Of a DNA stretch of 64,000 nucleotides, positions 22,917 through 33,806 are shown one piece after another. The stretch spans positions 4,142,001-4,206,000 of the forward strand of contig CM067541.1 in assembly GCA_034509755.1 (NCBI GenBank). Reading direction: 5' to 3'. The position numbers and the translations under genes are program-made. The stretch comes from Anisodus tanguticus (lineage: Eukaryota > Streptophyta > Magnoliopsida > Solanales > Solanaceae). Numbering within the stretch: position 1 is the first letter of the stretch; each line of letters opens with the position of its first letter. A model generated the notes under the pieces. That model searched no databases. It was not told the origin of the DNA and saw only the letters and a list, made by a program, of their open reading frames with translations.

Positions 22917-23835
22917 CCGAGTGTCCAATATCATCATATCAAAGGAATTTTGGCCCACTCCGGTCGCACGGAGGCTTTATATGACTCGGAAGTGTCCAAT
23001 GTCATCCTATCAAAGGAATTTTGGCCCACTCCGGTCGCCGGAGGCTTTATGTGACCGAGTGTCCAATATCATCCTATGAAGGATCTTACGCAAGTAGTAT
23101 GACGGAGCTCAACGTCTTTAGCTTTTAGACTCCTTCCGTTAAGATTGGTGCCCGAGATAATTCTTGGCGCTTACTTAAGAGTGGTAACGAGTTTTCGCAC
23201 GATCGAGTGGATCTTACTCCCTCGTATGTGCGAACATACTTTACACACTTTAATAATTACACTTAAAAGAACGGATCTTCTTAAGTCGTTTACAAAATCC
23301 AATCTTTAAACGGAAAAAAAAGAAGAGATTAAACTTCTGATTTGTTAAAGTGTAAGGAATATAAATTATTTTCATATTCCTCCTTACTTTAATCCATTTT
23401 TAATCGGACATCATTTAATCTTTATTTTTTGACAAGTAGAAGAGCCATACTTATCATTTAATCTTTATTCTTGACAAGTAAGAAAATACTTATCCCACCT
23501 TGACGTCACTGCCACTACTCATTAGACTGAGTGTCCATTTCCTTTCACCATTATTCGCTCTTTTGTCCTGGGAGCGTATCTTCGCTACAAGATAGAATAA
23601 CATCTTCTTCGCCTTCTCCTCTTTGTCCCGCCGATATCCTCGTCTTCTTTAGCTTGTTCCCACCGGGGCCTGGTGAAGGTGACACTCATGAACATGCTCA
23701 TCATCTGCCACTCTCTTATCAAAAAACCATCGCTTACTATCTTATTTGTCATTATTAACTTTTGCACTCACATCTTTCGAATACTAATAGTAATACTATA
23801 TGACATTTCGCCTTAAGTTGTTGAGTTTGTTTCCA
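22917..23835 (-). repeat. Retrotransposon-derived repeat block, copy 1 (inverted copy at 35800-36730)
   Basis: It contains three tandem versions of a roughly 60-bp unit (GTGTCCAATATCATC... then GGAATTTTGGCCCACTCCGG... then GGAGGCTTTAT) at about 22921-23065. This is followed by a long block with ACGGATCTTCTTAAGTCGTTT, TCTTGACAAGTAAG and CTACAAGATAGAATAACATCTTC. The same blocks occur in reverse complement in the RAB intron. No intact gene is encoded. It is assigned to the LTR-retrotransposon remnant because the second copy abuts a Copia integrase relic. Confidence 0.65.
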
Positions 23836-25620
23836 CAGGTACTTCTTATAAAGAAGATTTGAAGTATTTAACTATTACAAGATTCTAAATAGATTATTAA
23901 TTCAAACTAAAATGATTTTTCAACAGATGCTTACATCGTTAATAGTTTTTCATTTGTAGATAATAGAACTGTTTCGGATAATATTTCTAATAGAATTGAC
24001 TCGCTAATTGCTATATATGCTACAATGATAAGTAAGGAACGATTCAAGTAAAAAATAATAGACCCTCTTGCTATGCGTGACATCCGAAGAAGGATCACCA
24101 GAGTCTATTGTATGCAGTCTTTGTCTACATTTTTGTAAGAAGTTGTTTCCAGTAGATTATTTAACTATTTGATGGTGATTTAATCATAATCTAATAAATG
24201 CATGTTATTTGAGATATATAAAGGGTATTGTTTTCAAAATATGATTAATCTAGGTGAAAAATAATTTAAAATTTGATCGATTTCATGACTATTCTTTCTC
24301 TTAGGACAATGAAGTAATTGTCTACGGATGTTTTACAATTTCCCAGAGGACCAACGAAAGTATTATTATCGAGGGTTGTAGTTAGATAAATAAGATTTTT
24401 CACTCTAAATGGAAATTTGGGTCCGAACTTTATAAATGAATTTTTTTCTAGGAAAAAATGAATTACCCGGAGCTTTAAAGGGGACGTCAAACACTAAAGA
24501 TGAAATAAAAAAATCAATAAAAATATCCTGACTTGACTAGGCTTTGCTTGTAACTCATTATTCTGCCTAGGATGTTTGGCTTCCAGCTACTTTTGTTGGT
24601 AATAAATGGAAAATGATGATAACGAAAACGGGGTTAAAGTGTATTCGAAAGGTTAAATAAAAGGAACGTTGAGTCGAGAGATGATTCTCTGTCTTTAAAA
24701 TAAAATTGCGCATATAAATATTTTTATAGTATTGGGTAATAGTCTCCCAAGATAAAACAACAACTAATCAATTGTACAAAGCAAATACAATTGATCCTAG
24801 CGAAGACAATGAATATGAACAAATTGCTGAAGAAAGAGCTGAAAGTGTTTTCTGCCTGCTTTCTGTATTTTGTTTTCTATGCGTATGTTCTTAATGAAGA
24901 ACAGAACATAAAGATAAACTAGTTTGAGTTGTGTTCTGCCTGTGTCTTTCTGTTTCGTCCTCTCTATATTTTTGTTTGAACTGAAGTGTTTAATATATAG
25001 GAACAGAAAGGGAGGTCAGAAGTCATTGGGAGGCAAAACGTCTTCAAGGTTCATAACTGTTACATCTTTATGGCCAACAGTTACTTCTTGAAAATCGTCA
25101 TAATGTTCTGAGCAATTAAGCAATCAACCGTTACGTTTGTTGGTTTTAGAACTTTGGTAACGTTCCAAGACCTTCAAGGACCAAAATGTTAATAGATAAC
25201 ATTTCAGGGACCAAAAAGAAAGTTCCGAAAGAAACCAAGCCAACGCCCGAGCCCGAGAGACCGGACGGGCGGCGGCAGCGCGTGTGTGGGGCTTAGCTCT
25301 GAATCCAAGCTCACCTAGGTCCTCTCTCTTCTAAACACATGGGTTACCCCTTGGGGCCCCTAACCCTTACTCAAATTTAGAGCTTATATATTGCTCAATT
25401 CTTCCTTCTTTTACCAATGAAGGAGATTTGTCATTTTGGCCAAAGACCCTCCATCTTTTCATATCTCAAATACCTTACTTTGTGTACCAATATCTCTTTC
25501 ATTTCTTATGAAATTTGACGATACTTGACACTAACATTATCTACTCATTTGATAGATTAGGCATGTGTGAAGGAATAATGTTTCCGATATGCGGGGCCCA
25601 CATTAATAAAATTTCCAACA
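23836..25620 (-). mobile_element. LTR-retrotransposon remnant (Copia-like), minus strand
   Basis: Read on the minus strand, the sequence from 25620 begins TGTTGGAAATTTTATTAATG, an LTR-like start. A segment at about 25165-25245 (CAAGGACCAAAATG, then AGGGACCAAAAAGAAAGTTCC) recurs in reverse complement near 38225-38300 inside the RAB intron. Coding remnants are too decayed to name. The ends and target duplication are not resolved, so the boundaries are approximate. Confidence 0.45.
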
Positions 25621-25910
25621 ACTTTTTCACCATTAATATTCGTTTATCCTGACAAACAAGCTATAGTCAGCAATAGCTTGTCACATAGCATACTGCGTGA
25701 ATGGAAATATGTTCTATTTTAGTTTTAAATTTTTAATTGTATGTACAGAATGTTTTGATTACTATAAATTGAATTTATTATAACAGGTTGATGCGACAAT
25801 AGTTACCGAGCTAAATATAAATGGAAAAATGAATAGGAAAATTTAGGAGTAGGTTTTATATGAGAAAACAACACCTTATGACAACTTGAAGAAAATATTT
25901 GTCCGAATTA

Positions 25911-26005
25911 GCCCATATTTTTTAAATTATCCGAAAAGGCCCAATTTATACATAATCTATATTTTTTAAATTATCCGAAAAAGCCCAATTTATACACAAT
26001 CTTTC
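25911..26005. repeat. Short tandem duplication (about 45 bp unit)
   Basis: The unit ATATTTTTTAAATTATCCGA, then AAA(G/A)GCCCAATTTATAC, is present twice in a row. The copies are nearly identical, pointing to recent slippage or end-joining. Confidence 0.8.
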
Positions 26006-26182
26006 AGCGCTTGCCTTCAGCTTCTTCTCCGTTTGTTCACTATTTTCCTTCACTGCTTCTCTGTACACATTCACCACCTCTCCGCACATAATCTGCATTG
26101 AGCTTGAAATTTCTAGGTAATAGTTGAGTAACTTCGCAAATATTTTGAAGAAATCATCATCATTCCTCATAAATGGAACCAT
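25946..26182 (-). CDS. Unrecognised small open reading frame, doubtful
   Basis: A 78-codon minus-strand frame encodes an alpha-helical, lysine- and glutamate-rich stretch (EAVKENSEQTEKKLKASAERL). A further open piece (MLSEIENLLIWSKKIRTFLEESLDYKL) lies upstream, interrupted by a stop. I do not recognise the family. It may be a fragment of a degraded gene or a chance frame. The tandem duplication 25911-26005 forms its C-terminal end, so the last residues are surely not conserved. Confidence 0.2.
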   Translation of the reverse strand: MVPFMRNDDDFFKIFAKLLNYYLEISSSMQIMCGEVVNVYREAVKENSEQTEKKLKASAERLCINWAFSDNLKNIDYV

Positions 26183-26743
26183 TTAAATAAAGAGATTTTA
26201 TCTTCTATCTCACTTGACCAAGCTTATAATCAAGAGATTCTTCTAAAAACGTTCGTATCTTTTTACTCCAGATAAGTAAATTTTCAATTTCGGAAAGCAT
26301 TTTTGCGAAACTTATATAATCAAACATGGCATATTTGTTATGTTTGGATTATTTTTAGGACATCTCACAAAAAGAAATTCCTGTTAATTAATATAGTTCC
26401 ACAAACGCATTACACTTTTATCTTTCTGGTCCATCATGACATGTGGCTCAAAAAATATTTTTATGTTACAAATTGACACTAAAGTGATTTTGTATAATTA
26501 TAATTTAAAATCTAGTTAAAAATATAATAGAAAATTTTCTGAATCATCATCCTCGAATAACTAAAAGAGAATGATTTCACCTAATCAAAATTAAGAGCAG
26601 ATGTCAGCTACTAATAAAATTTAAATTTTCATATAAAAAAGAAGACTTTGGTAAAAGAAAATTAAATTCAAGAATGAGAACAAAGTACGTGCGACCAAAC
26701 TTCTTGGCTTTTGCAGCCCACGATTATTCGATAAACTTTCACC

Positions 26744-26784
26744 ATATCCATATCCATATCCATATCCATATCCATATCCATATC
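26744..26784. repeat. CATATC hexanucleotide microsatellite
   Basis: About seven consecutive copies of CATATC. On the minus strand it spells a Gly-Tyr repeat in an otherwise unremarkable frame, which is a by-product of the repeat and not a protein signal. Confidence 0.9.
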
Positions 26785-26879
26785 CGGTAATTAGCAATTT
26801 CATTGGGTACTCATTTTTATTAAAGGATACCTCCAAGGTTTAGTCTAATTCGTATCATTTTAGCTTGTCATAGCAATTA

Positions 26880-27700
26880 GTTGTTACCTTCCTTTGGTAA
26901 GACAATCTATACCATTTAAGATTGTCGAAACACATATAGAACGAAATCGCAGTGAATAAATGATCGATATACATCTGGACATTGTTACGGAATCATGATT
27001 GTGTCGTCGGAGTCAGTTTATCCAAGAATCTTCTGAGCACTCGAACCTTAGTCAAAATAGTCTGGAGTTTTGAAAAGAAAGTTTATACTTAGAGACCCTT
27101 GAATCATATATATGTATATATAGTAGTTCCCATCAAGAGCATTTTCAGAAGAAACTGCTATAGCAACAATTTTCTTGGTGGTTATGGGCAAGTACGTTTA
27201 CATAACAGTTAGCAAAGAGTGTAATGGGTTAGTGGCTTAGGTCTAACTTTTACGGACCATTTCAACTGATGCCTACATTCTCCCACTTGATCCGGATACT
27301 CTAATACCATAAATGAAACATAATACATGAATCATGGCAATAGTTTCTCTAAAATTGAGTAGTATCTTCCATGTATCACAATGTATTACGCCTTTAAACT
27401 TTAGCCCATAATTACTTTATGAATAAACATTATGTTTATTCGGGATCCATACTATAGTGATATTTCCCAAAATAATTAAATGTGTACACAATAACAAATA
27501 TGAGAATATCACATAAAATAGAGTTTCATCAAATCTCATTGTGACTACATGATCCTTAAATTTATGTGGTGGCACGCCTTTAGTTAAAGGATCAGCTAAC
27601 ATCAGTTCAGTGCTAACGTGTTGAATGACCACTTTCTTACATTTAACATGTTCTCTTATGGCTAGATACTTGATGTCGATATGCTTGCTTCAACTACCAC
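26880..27700 (-). mobile_element. Copia retrotransposon remnant: 3' end of pol and LTR
   Basis: The minus-strand frame near 27680-27500 carries the typical Copia tail of the RNase H region, VSTELMLADPLTKGVPPHKFKDHV. It is followed by a noncoding stretch, a purine-rich GTGGGAGAA at about 27279-27287, and TGTAGGCATCAG (from 27277 down), which would be the start of the 3' LTR. The rest of pol is missing to the right. The outer LTR end was not identified. It cannot be mobile alone. Confidence 0.65.
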
Positions 27701-27777
27701 TTTGTTATTCTTAGCCATAATTAAATTTTATCAATAACTGAGATCCCACAAGTGCTATTAACGAAAATAACTATTTG

Positions 27778-28010
27778 TATACTCCATCTATCCCAATTTA
27801 TGTGATACACTTTTCTTTTTAGTTCGTCCCAAAAAGAATAAAATATTTTCTTATTTGACAACAAACTAACTTTAAACTTTAACTTTTACACTTAACGATA
27901 TAATCTATAACCATATAAATATCTTTGGCTTGTTTTAGATATTCAAAAGTCTCTTTTTTTCCTTAAACACCATGTCCAGTCAAACTATATCAATAAATAA
28001 TAGCATAGAA
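27778..28010. mobile_element. Stowaway-like MITE remnant
   Basis: It begins TACTCCATCTATCCCAATTTA with TGTGATACAC, and its interior matches the unit at 15702-15930 (TATAAATATCTTTG(G/A)CTTG, then CACCATGTCCAG(T/C)CAAACTA). The far inverted repeat has decayed. Confidence 0.5.
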
Positions 28011-30320
28011 ATAATTTTGTTTATGTTCTTAACAACTGAATTATAAGTATTCTTTTTCTTATTAAAGGAAAAAAAAATGTAATTACAGAGCTCATCGATT
28101 TTTTAAATATTCTTTCTTCTCTTAAAATTAAAAGGTTGAATCTTGGATCTGTAATAAAGGAGAGTTAAATGGAAGACCAAATTGGTAAGATTGAAGTTTT
28201 TTTGTTGAACCACCTTGTATATGAAATTCACCGATGAAACACTCTCTCGAACCTCTACAGGATTTCCTAGCTTTCCAAAGGAGAATACATTAAAGCTTGG
28301 AGCTTGCAATCGAAAGGACATTCGCGTGCGCACCCACAGTTGATAAAGATTCCAGATATTGTAAACATATAAGTACCATTCAAGTCTTATGTTTACGGTT
28401 TTAAATTACCCTATAGTCTAACAGTTCTACGTTTGTTGGGTTTGAAACAAGTTTTCAATATCCGTTGCGTATAACAACCCAACAAAAACCCTACAGTTTG
28501 GTCATGCATTTTCATAATTTGATTTCAAATCATTGTTTGTTTGTGTAATTTGGATAAAATTTCAACTTCAACTTTCATATCATGATTTGAAACCCCAAAT
28601 CATCCAAAAAGGAGTGATTTGGGATTCCAAATCATGATTTCAATTTTTTAAATATAAAACTTGACCCATAAGTTTATATTTTGTAAAAAAAAAATCCATA
28701 AATTGGTAGATATATTTACTAATCATGTTTACCAATCATTTTATCAAATATTAAAAGATTGTCCATACTACGTGGGAGGATTATATTAAAGAATAGTTAC
28801 AGTACAACTCAAGTTCAATTTTCCATTTTATTGAACTAAAGTTCGATCAATTGATGTTGTATTTTCTATAAAGTTTTTCTACTAGCATATTAATTTTGTT
28901 ATGAACTATGATTTGCTCATTTGGTAAGATTGTATGAGAATTGAGAAATTTTTGATAGTTTCCACGACTTGTGAGATTTTTATGTCTATGAGAAAAAATA
29001 CAATTTAAGAAATTCAAATTATATGTCCAAACAAAACTTAACATTCAGATCATGATGATTTCATATTTCAAATTAGTCCAAACGGCTCCTAAAAGTTCTA
29101 TAACCATATATGTGTCGTAACATCTTTAAAACAAAATTCATTTTTCTTTAACATTTCATGCAAATTCAGGGTCGTTTGGTTGATGGGATATGATAGATAA
29201 ATATATGAGATAACTAATCACATCATTTTGTGCAAATGTTGAATAAAATAATTCTGAGACTAATTAATATCTATAACCTAACGTAGTATAAAATAATATC
29301 ACATTTTATCTCGAATTTATTATTCTTATCCCACCAACCAAACACAATTAAAATATTCACGTCTATCCTAACAGAGGGAGGAGTAATTAACCTCCCATTT
29401 ACGCACCTTCATCATATGTTTTTGCAAGTTTTGTTCTACGGGTTTTAGCCAAAATCGTTGGGGGTAGCCGGTAGGGAAGGGTGTGTGTGTCATGAAGAGG
29501 TCCTACATTAAAATACTACACTGATGACAGTGTAAAAAGTGACATTTTAGTAGTAGTGAAGACCAAAAGCCTTCAGAGAACAGTGCCTTAACTGCTAAAA
29601 CAGAGCTTAAAGTAGTTATAATATTCAAAGAACATTTCTCAAAATCCTCGTTCACTTCCCATGTGAACGATTTTCGTTCTTCTCCCATTTTCTTCCCTAA
29701 TTCTCCAAATCCAAAACACCACTTAAATTCTATGTATTAAGTGGTACGATAAAAAGTCTTCTTGACGGTTGAGATGGTATGAATCTCAGTTGAAGGGTTC
29801 ACGTGAAATTCATGAAAAAGTTCAAGAGTCTATCTAGGTATTACAAGTAGTTCATAATAATATATGTATTTTCATGAAATGCACAACCACGCATACGCAT
29901 AGAGTGCCGAAATTAAATTCTAACTCATATGCTAATTACCTTATTTTGAAAGAGCTAAAGTATTCATTTTTCTTAATAAGAAAAAGTACTTATTTTGAAA
30001 GAGTTAAAGTATTTGACCACACTTTGGAGAAAAAATAATTTTGGATAGTAGCATGACTAATTTTTTTGTGGTGGAGAGTGGAGATGAAGCAAAATTTATA
30101 GCTTCTCTTCAATAGTAGAAGCAAAAAAAAAAAAAAATCAACATAAAAATATTACATAAATAATTTTTTTAAATTAGCATATGTGTCTCTTAATTATAAA
30201 ATGCAGTTATTAAGATGTATATATTTACCAAACAATCGACCATTGTCACATATTTAATGATAAACCTTCATATATTTAAATTATCACATATCGATTAAGT
30301 AATCATAAAAGATATCTTAT
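28011..30320. other. Intergenic stretch with MITE-like units
   Basis: No gene is supported. A small unit at about 29170-29347 has inverted ends GGGTCGTTTGGTTGATGGGAT and TATCCCACCAACCAAAC. Another AT-rich unit between about 28490 and 29090 is rich in AAATCATGATTTGAAA palindromic blocks and ends near CCAAACGGCTCC; its limits are unclear. Confidence 0.45.
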
Positions 30321-30323
30321 ATT

Positions 30324-31306
30324 ACTCCCTTCGGTTCATTTTGCTTATCATATTTTTGTTTTACACGCCTCTTAAGAATATTAACTTAAAGGACAATTTG
30401 ACTAAACCTAATTTAATACTACTCTTTTTTTCACCACATTAATCTCTCTTCACATTTATTAAGTACGGGTAAAGATGGAAGCTAATAATTAATTATATTT
30501 TGATCTTCTAAAATTACAACTATATTGCATTAGTTATTTTTAATAAGCACGACAACTACTGGACTAGAGCTGACAATTTCGCCATAACCCGATGGATATA
30601 CATCCACCCGACCCGATTATATGGACGAAAAACCGACAAAACACGGATTTTAATCGGGTGACGGATGGATCGGGTGATGGATCGGGTCGGATTCGGGTGG
30701 ACATACATCCAACCCACCACCCGACCCATCCATCCACCCATTTATAAATTAGTTATTTTTTGTGTAGTTCAGTGATAACATACCCCTGACTCATGTCGTT
30801 ACTAATACTTGGTTTTATTTTCAATAGTTATCTTTATTTTTCTAAAGTGAATGGAAATTATTTTTCAATTTCAACATGACAATAACGATGATTCCTAGTA
30901 TCAAAAATGTTATTTTTGTACTACGTTATACATAATTGACATTTTCCATGTTGAACATCACTCTATATATGACTATAACTGTTAGCAATATAATAGGTTG
31001 AGGAATATTACAATGGGATAAATATCAAATTATAATGGTAAAGCAAGATAGTATGAAAAGCAAGATAATACGAAAACTGAAAAATAAATCAAAAGTACCA
31101 AACTGATTGTGCTATAATTTTCATCCGCGAAACACCCGATCCACCCGATTCACCTGTGGATGATGGGTGGATCGGATGTGGATGAAGAAAAAATAGGGTG
31201 ATGGATGGGTCGAGTGGTGGATGAATGGTTGGCGGGTGGAAGCGGATTGAGCTCCACCCGATCCACCTCCGATCCATTGCCAGCCCTAGACTGGACCGGA
31301 GGGAGT
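30324..31306. mobile_element. Stowaway-like MITE interrupted by a hAT-like element
   Basis: The left end CTCCCTTCGGTTCATTTTGC follows TA. The right end, after the inserted element, reads GGACCGGAGGGAGTA. Removing 30565-31288 together with one target duplication restores a right terminus ACTACTGGACCGGAGGGAG that is the inverse of the left one. This is clear evidence of nested insertion and fixes the relative age: the MITE came first. Confidence 0.7.
30565..31288. mobile_element. Non-autonomous hAT-like DNA transposon (CATCC/GGATG-rich)
   Basis: The element starts TAGAGCTGACAATTTC and ends CCATTGCCAGCCCTA. The flanks TACTGGAC (30557-30564) and GACTGGAC (31289-31296) are an 8-bp target duplication with one mismatch. 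Both subterminal regions (about 30590-30740 and 31130-31280) are packed with ATCCACCCGA/TCGGGTGGAT motifs in opposite orientation. No transposase is encoded. It resembles 53789-54605 in architecture but uses a different repeated motif. Confidence 0.8.
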
Positions 31307-31735
31307 ATCACTTTAATTTAATTATATTTATTTGATTAAAAAATTAATTGAGTGTTGTGATTTTTTTACATTTTAATAAAATAAAATGGAAAATGTTAAT
31401 TAATGTCTTTCATAATAAATATTTTAATTATTTCTCACTTTACATAGTCCTAAATCATATTCGTAAGACATGTTATTTTTAGTAACCTAAAATCCTAGCT
31501 AGTTCGAGAATGTTTTGAAAAGGAAACTTGGGCGGAAAGCAATAAAGGAAACACAATATAGGAAAAGATTTCAAAACTCCATTCCCAATTAAATTCGGTA
31601 CTAATTTTTTTTCCTTATAAATAAGTTAGATTGACACCACTATCATTAAATTCCCAAGTTGAAAACTTCGTTTGTAGCAGTCTTATTTTTCTCGAAACCT
31701 AAGATAACCAATTCTGTTTTTTTTTTTCAAGAACC

Positions 31736-32495
31736 ATGTCTCAAAATAATCAGCAACGTCTCTCTTTTGCAACTAGAACATTACCACCTACAGTTATTTA
31801 CTTGAACCAACAGCATCAACAAACAAGTGAAGTTCCCAGATTGGCTAAAACTTCAACGAGTGTTGATTATCGTTTAACTCGCTATTCGTTTGTGAGTCTT
31901 GATGAAGAAATTATAGAAGAAGAAGAGGAATTTGCGAATGATGTATCCGAATCAAGATATGGATATGGACTCCGATTCCACTACTCGTACAATAAATATT
32001 TACTTGCCTCATATTCCATATCAAACAAATGAAGTGCACCCTACACGAGCTAGGGCACCTCGAATGCGTGTGAATACTAACTACGTTCAACACACAATTC
32101 AATTGCCACAATCAATTCTTGATAGTGATACCTATGGTGATGAAATGGATGAAGAAGATGAAGAAATATATGAGGAGGAGGAGGAGGAGGAAGAGAACTA
32201 TAATGAGTTTGTGGATGATCAAGACATGTCTGAATATTTGGAAACAAGAACATATTACTATGATCCTGTTATGGATATTGATGTTAATGAAGGTGATCAA
32301 GTTTGTGATGAGGAGGAACAAGAAGTATGTGCTATTTGTTTACTTGAATATCAAGATGAAGATACAATTGGAAAACTTCAATGTGGCCACGAATTTCATG
32401 CTGAATGCATTAAGAAATGGCTGTTGAGGAAAAAGGCATGTCCTTTTTGTAGAGCTCAAGTTTGGCCCAGACATGAAAACCTACATTATTCTTGA
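31736..32495 (+). CDS. RING-H2 E3 ubiquitin ligase-like protein, frame break near 31917-31990
   Basis: RING-H2 proteins recruit an E2 enzyme and transfer ubiquitin to substrates. The C-terminal part is clear: CAICLLEY, then CGHEFHAECIKKWL and CPFCRAQV give the C3H2C3 zinc ligands. An acidic region (EEDEEIYEEEEEEEE) precedes it, and the stop is at 32493-32495. The N-terminal part starts at ATG 31736 (MSQNNQQRLSF...) and stays open to 32032. It is in a different frame from the RING, which is open from about 31917. Moving from one to the other needs one surplus base, or two missing, in 31917-31990. Either the copy has a frameshift or the usable protein starts at ATG 31938 (185 residues). No intron of workable length bridges the two. 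The gene is intronless, as many RING-H2 genes are. I cannot name the ortholog. Confidence 0.7.
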
Positions 32496-33806
32496 TCTTA
32501 AGAATTCAATTACAGTAGTTATTAGTATTGTTTTTGTAATGGTCATCATAATCAAAATTCACTTTTTTAGTCTTTTCCTTGTTCTTTATTTTTCTGTTTC
32601 TAGGGGAAGTGCTGTGGGATCTTTTTGGCCATGTTAATCTGTTTATACAACATCTATAACACCGATTGAGTGCTGCGGATATTTTTTGACCATATAACTT
32701 GTTTATGTCATTTATATTCTACTATAACATAATTTTCATGGCTCACAGTGATATTTATGATTTTCTTGAGCAAGTCCAAAGTTATGGAGCTAATCTGTTT
32801 TCGCTATGTCGAAGGCAAACTTTTAACATGTATAGTAGGACAAGATAACTCTTTGGTAGATTATCTGAGGTTGATAGCATTTGAAGTCGTGCTGAATAAT
32901 GTTTAGTATAAAGGGCTGTTCCATAGTTAGTTTATGTTTTTTCTACGTGCACCTCCATAATTTTCGTTGTTTTAAAATGTTGATCAGAAGTTTTATGCTA
33001 AAATTTGTCATATCTGTATTTGGCGAAAATCATATAATGGGGATTCTATGTGGATACTGAACTGTGCGTTCCATTTCCATGGTCCCTCAAACCAAAAATA
33101 ACGGAAGAAAATAAAAGAATCTATCGGAATTGCTTGTTATTCGTACTCCTGAAAACAATCTGCTAATTATTGATACTTTTGCAATACCTGGAGATCAACT
33201 GTTGATACTTCGAGTGATTTGTTTTTGTTTCACGTTTTTTAAGATTTCCAACTATATAATCTCTCCAAAGAGAGGTACAAAAAAGAGGTAAAATTGTAAG
33301 ACTCAGAAAAACCATCTTCGGCATAGTCATCCATCATATCACAGTAAACATTACTGATACAACCCAAAATATTGTTCGAAAAGAAGGGTAATAACAAGAC
33401 AAGCAGTCAATACTAACACAGTCGAGAGAGAGCACGCACTATTATCTTCTGTAACATGAGAAATTAAAAATATTTCTCAGTCCACAACTAATCAAACAAT
33501 CAAGTACAAGGCAAAGATAAAATGTGTTCATACATGTCAAGGTTCAAATCTTTCCCAAACAGATATACCCTATTTTGGAGGTCCATAAGAAGCTAATACT
33601 ATAATCATTGACCAAGGGAAGCAAAATATAGAAACAAAGATAAAGAATGCTATGAAATCACTTGGATATTCAATCTTGTGGCTGCACTTAATTCAACAAT
33701 GTCAGTGCTAAGCAATCCACGTGGTTACTTCCTAGTATATATAGGTTGAAGTACATATTTAGCTCAAAACAAAAAGAATCTTCCACCATTTAGATTACTC
33801 TTCGTT
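32496..33806. other. Space between RING-H2 gene and RAB gene
   Basis: The two genes converge: both 3' ends face this 1.3-kb stretch. It probably contains both 3' untranslated regions. No further coding region or repeat was recognised. Confidence 0.5.

Noticed and set aside
22921..23065. Tandem 60-bp units considered as a CRISPR-like array
   Set aside because: Units adjoin with no unique spacers, the sequence is eukaryotic, and the inverted copy sits with a Copia relic.
26621..26836. Frame with a GYGYGY repeat that resembles a glycine-tyrosine rich protein
   Set aside because: Produced by the CATATC microsatellite; flanking residues have no family resemblance.
30556..31277. Frames rich in W, H and P in the hAT-like arms
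   Set aside because: By-products of the ATCCACCCGA arrays, present on any strand and frame.
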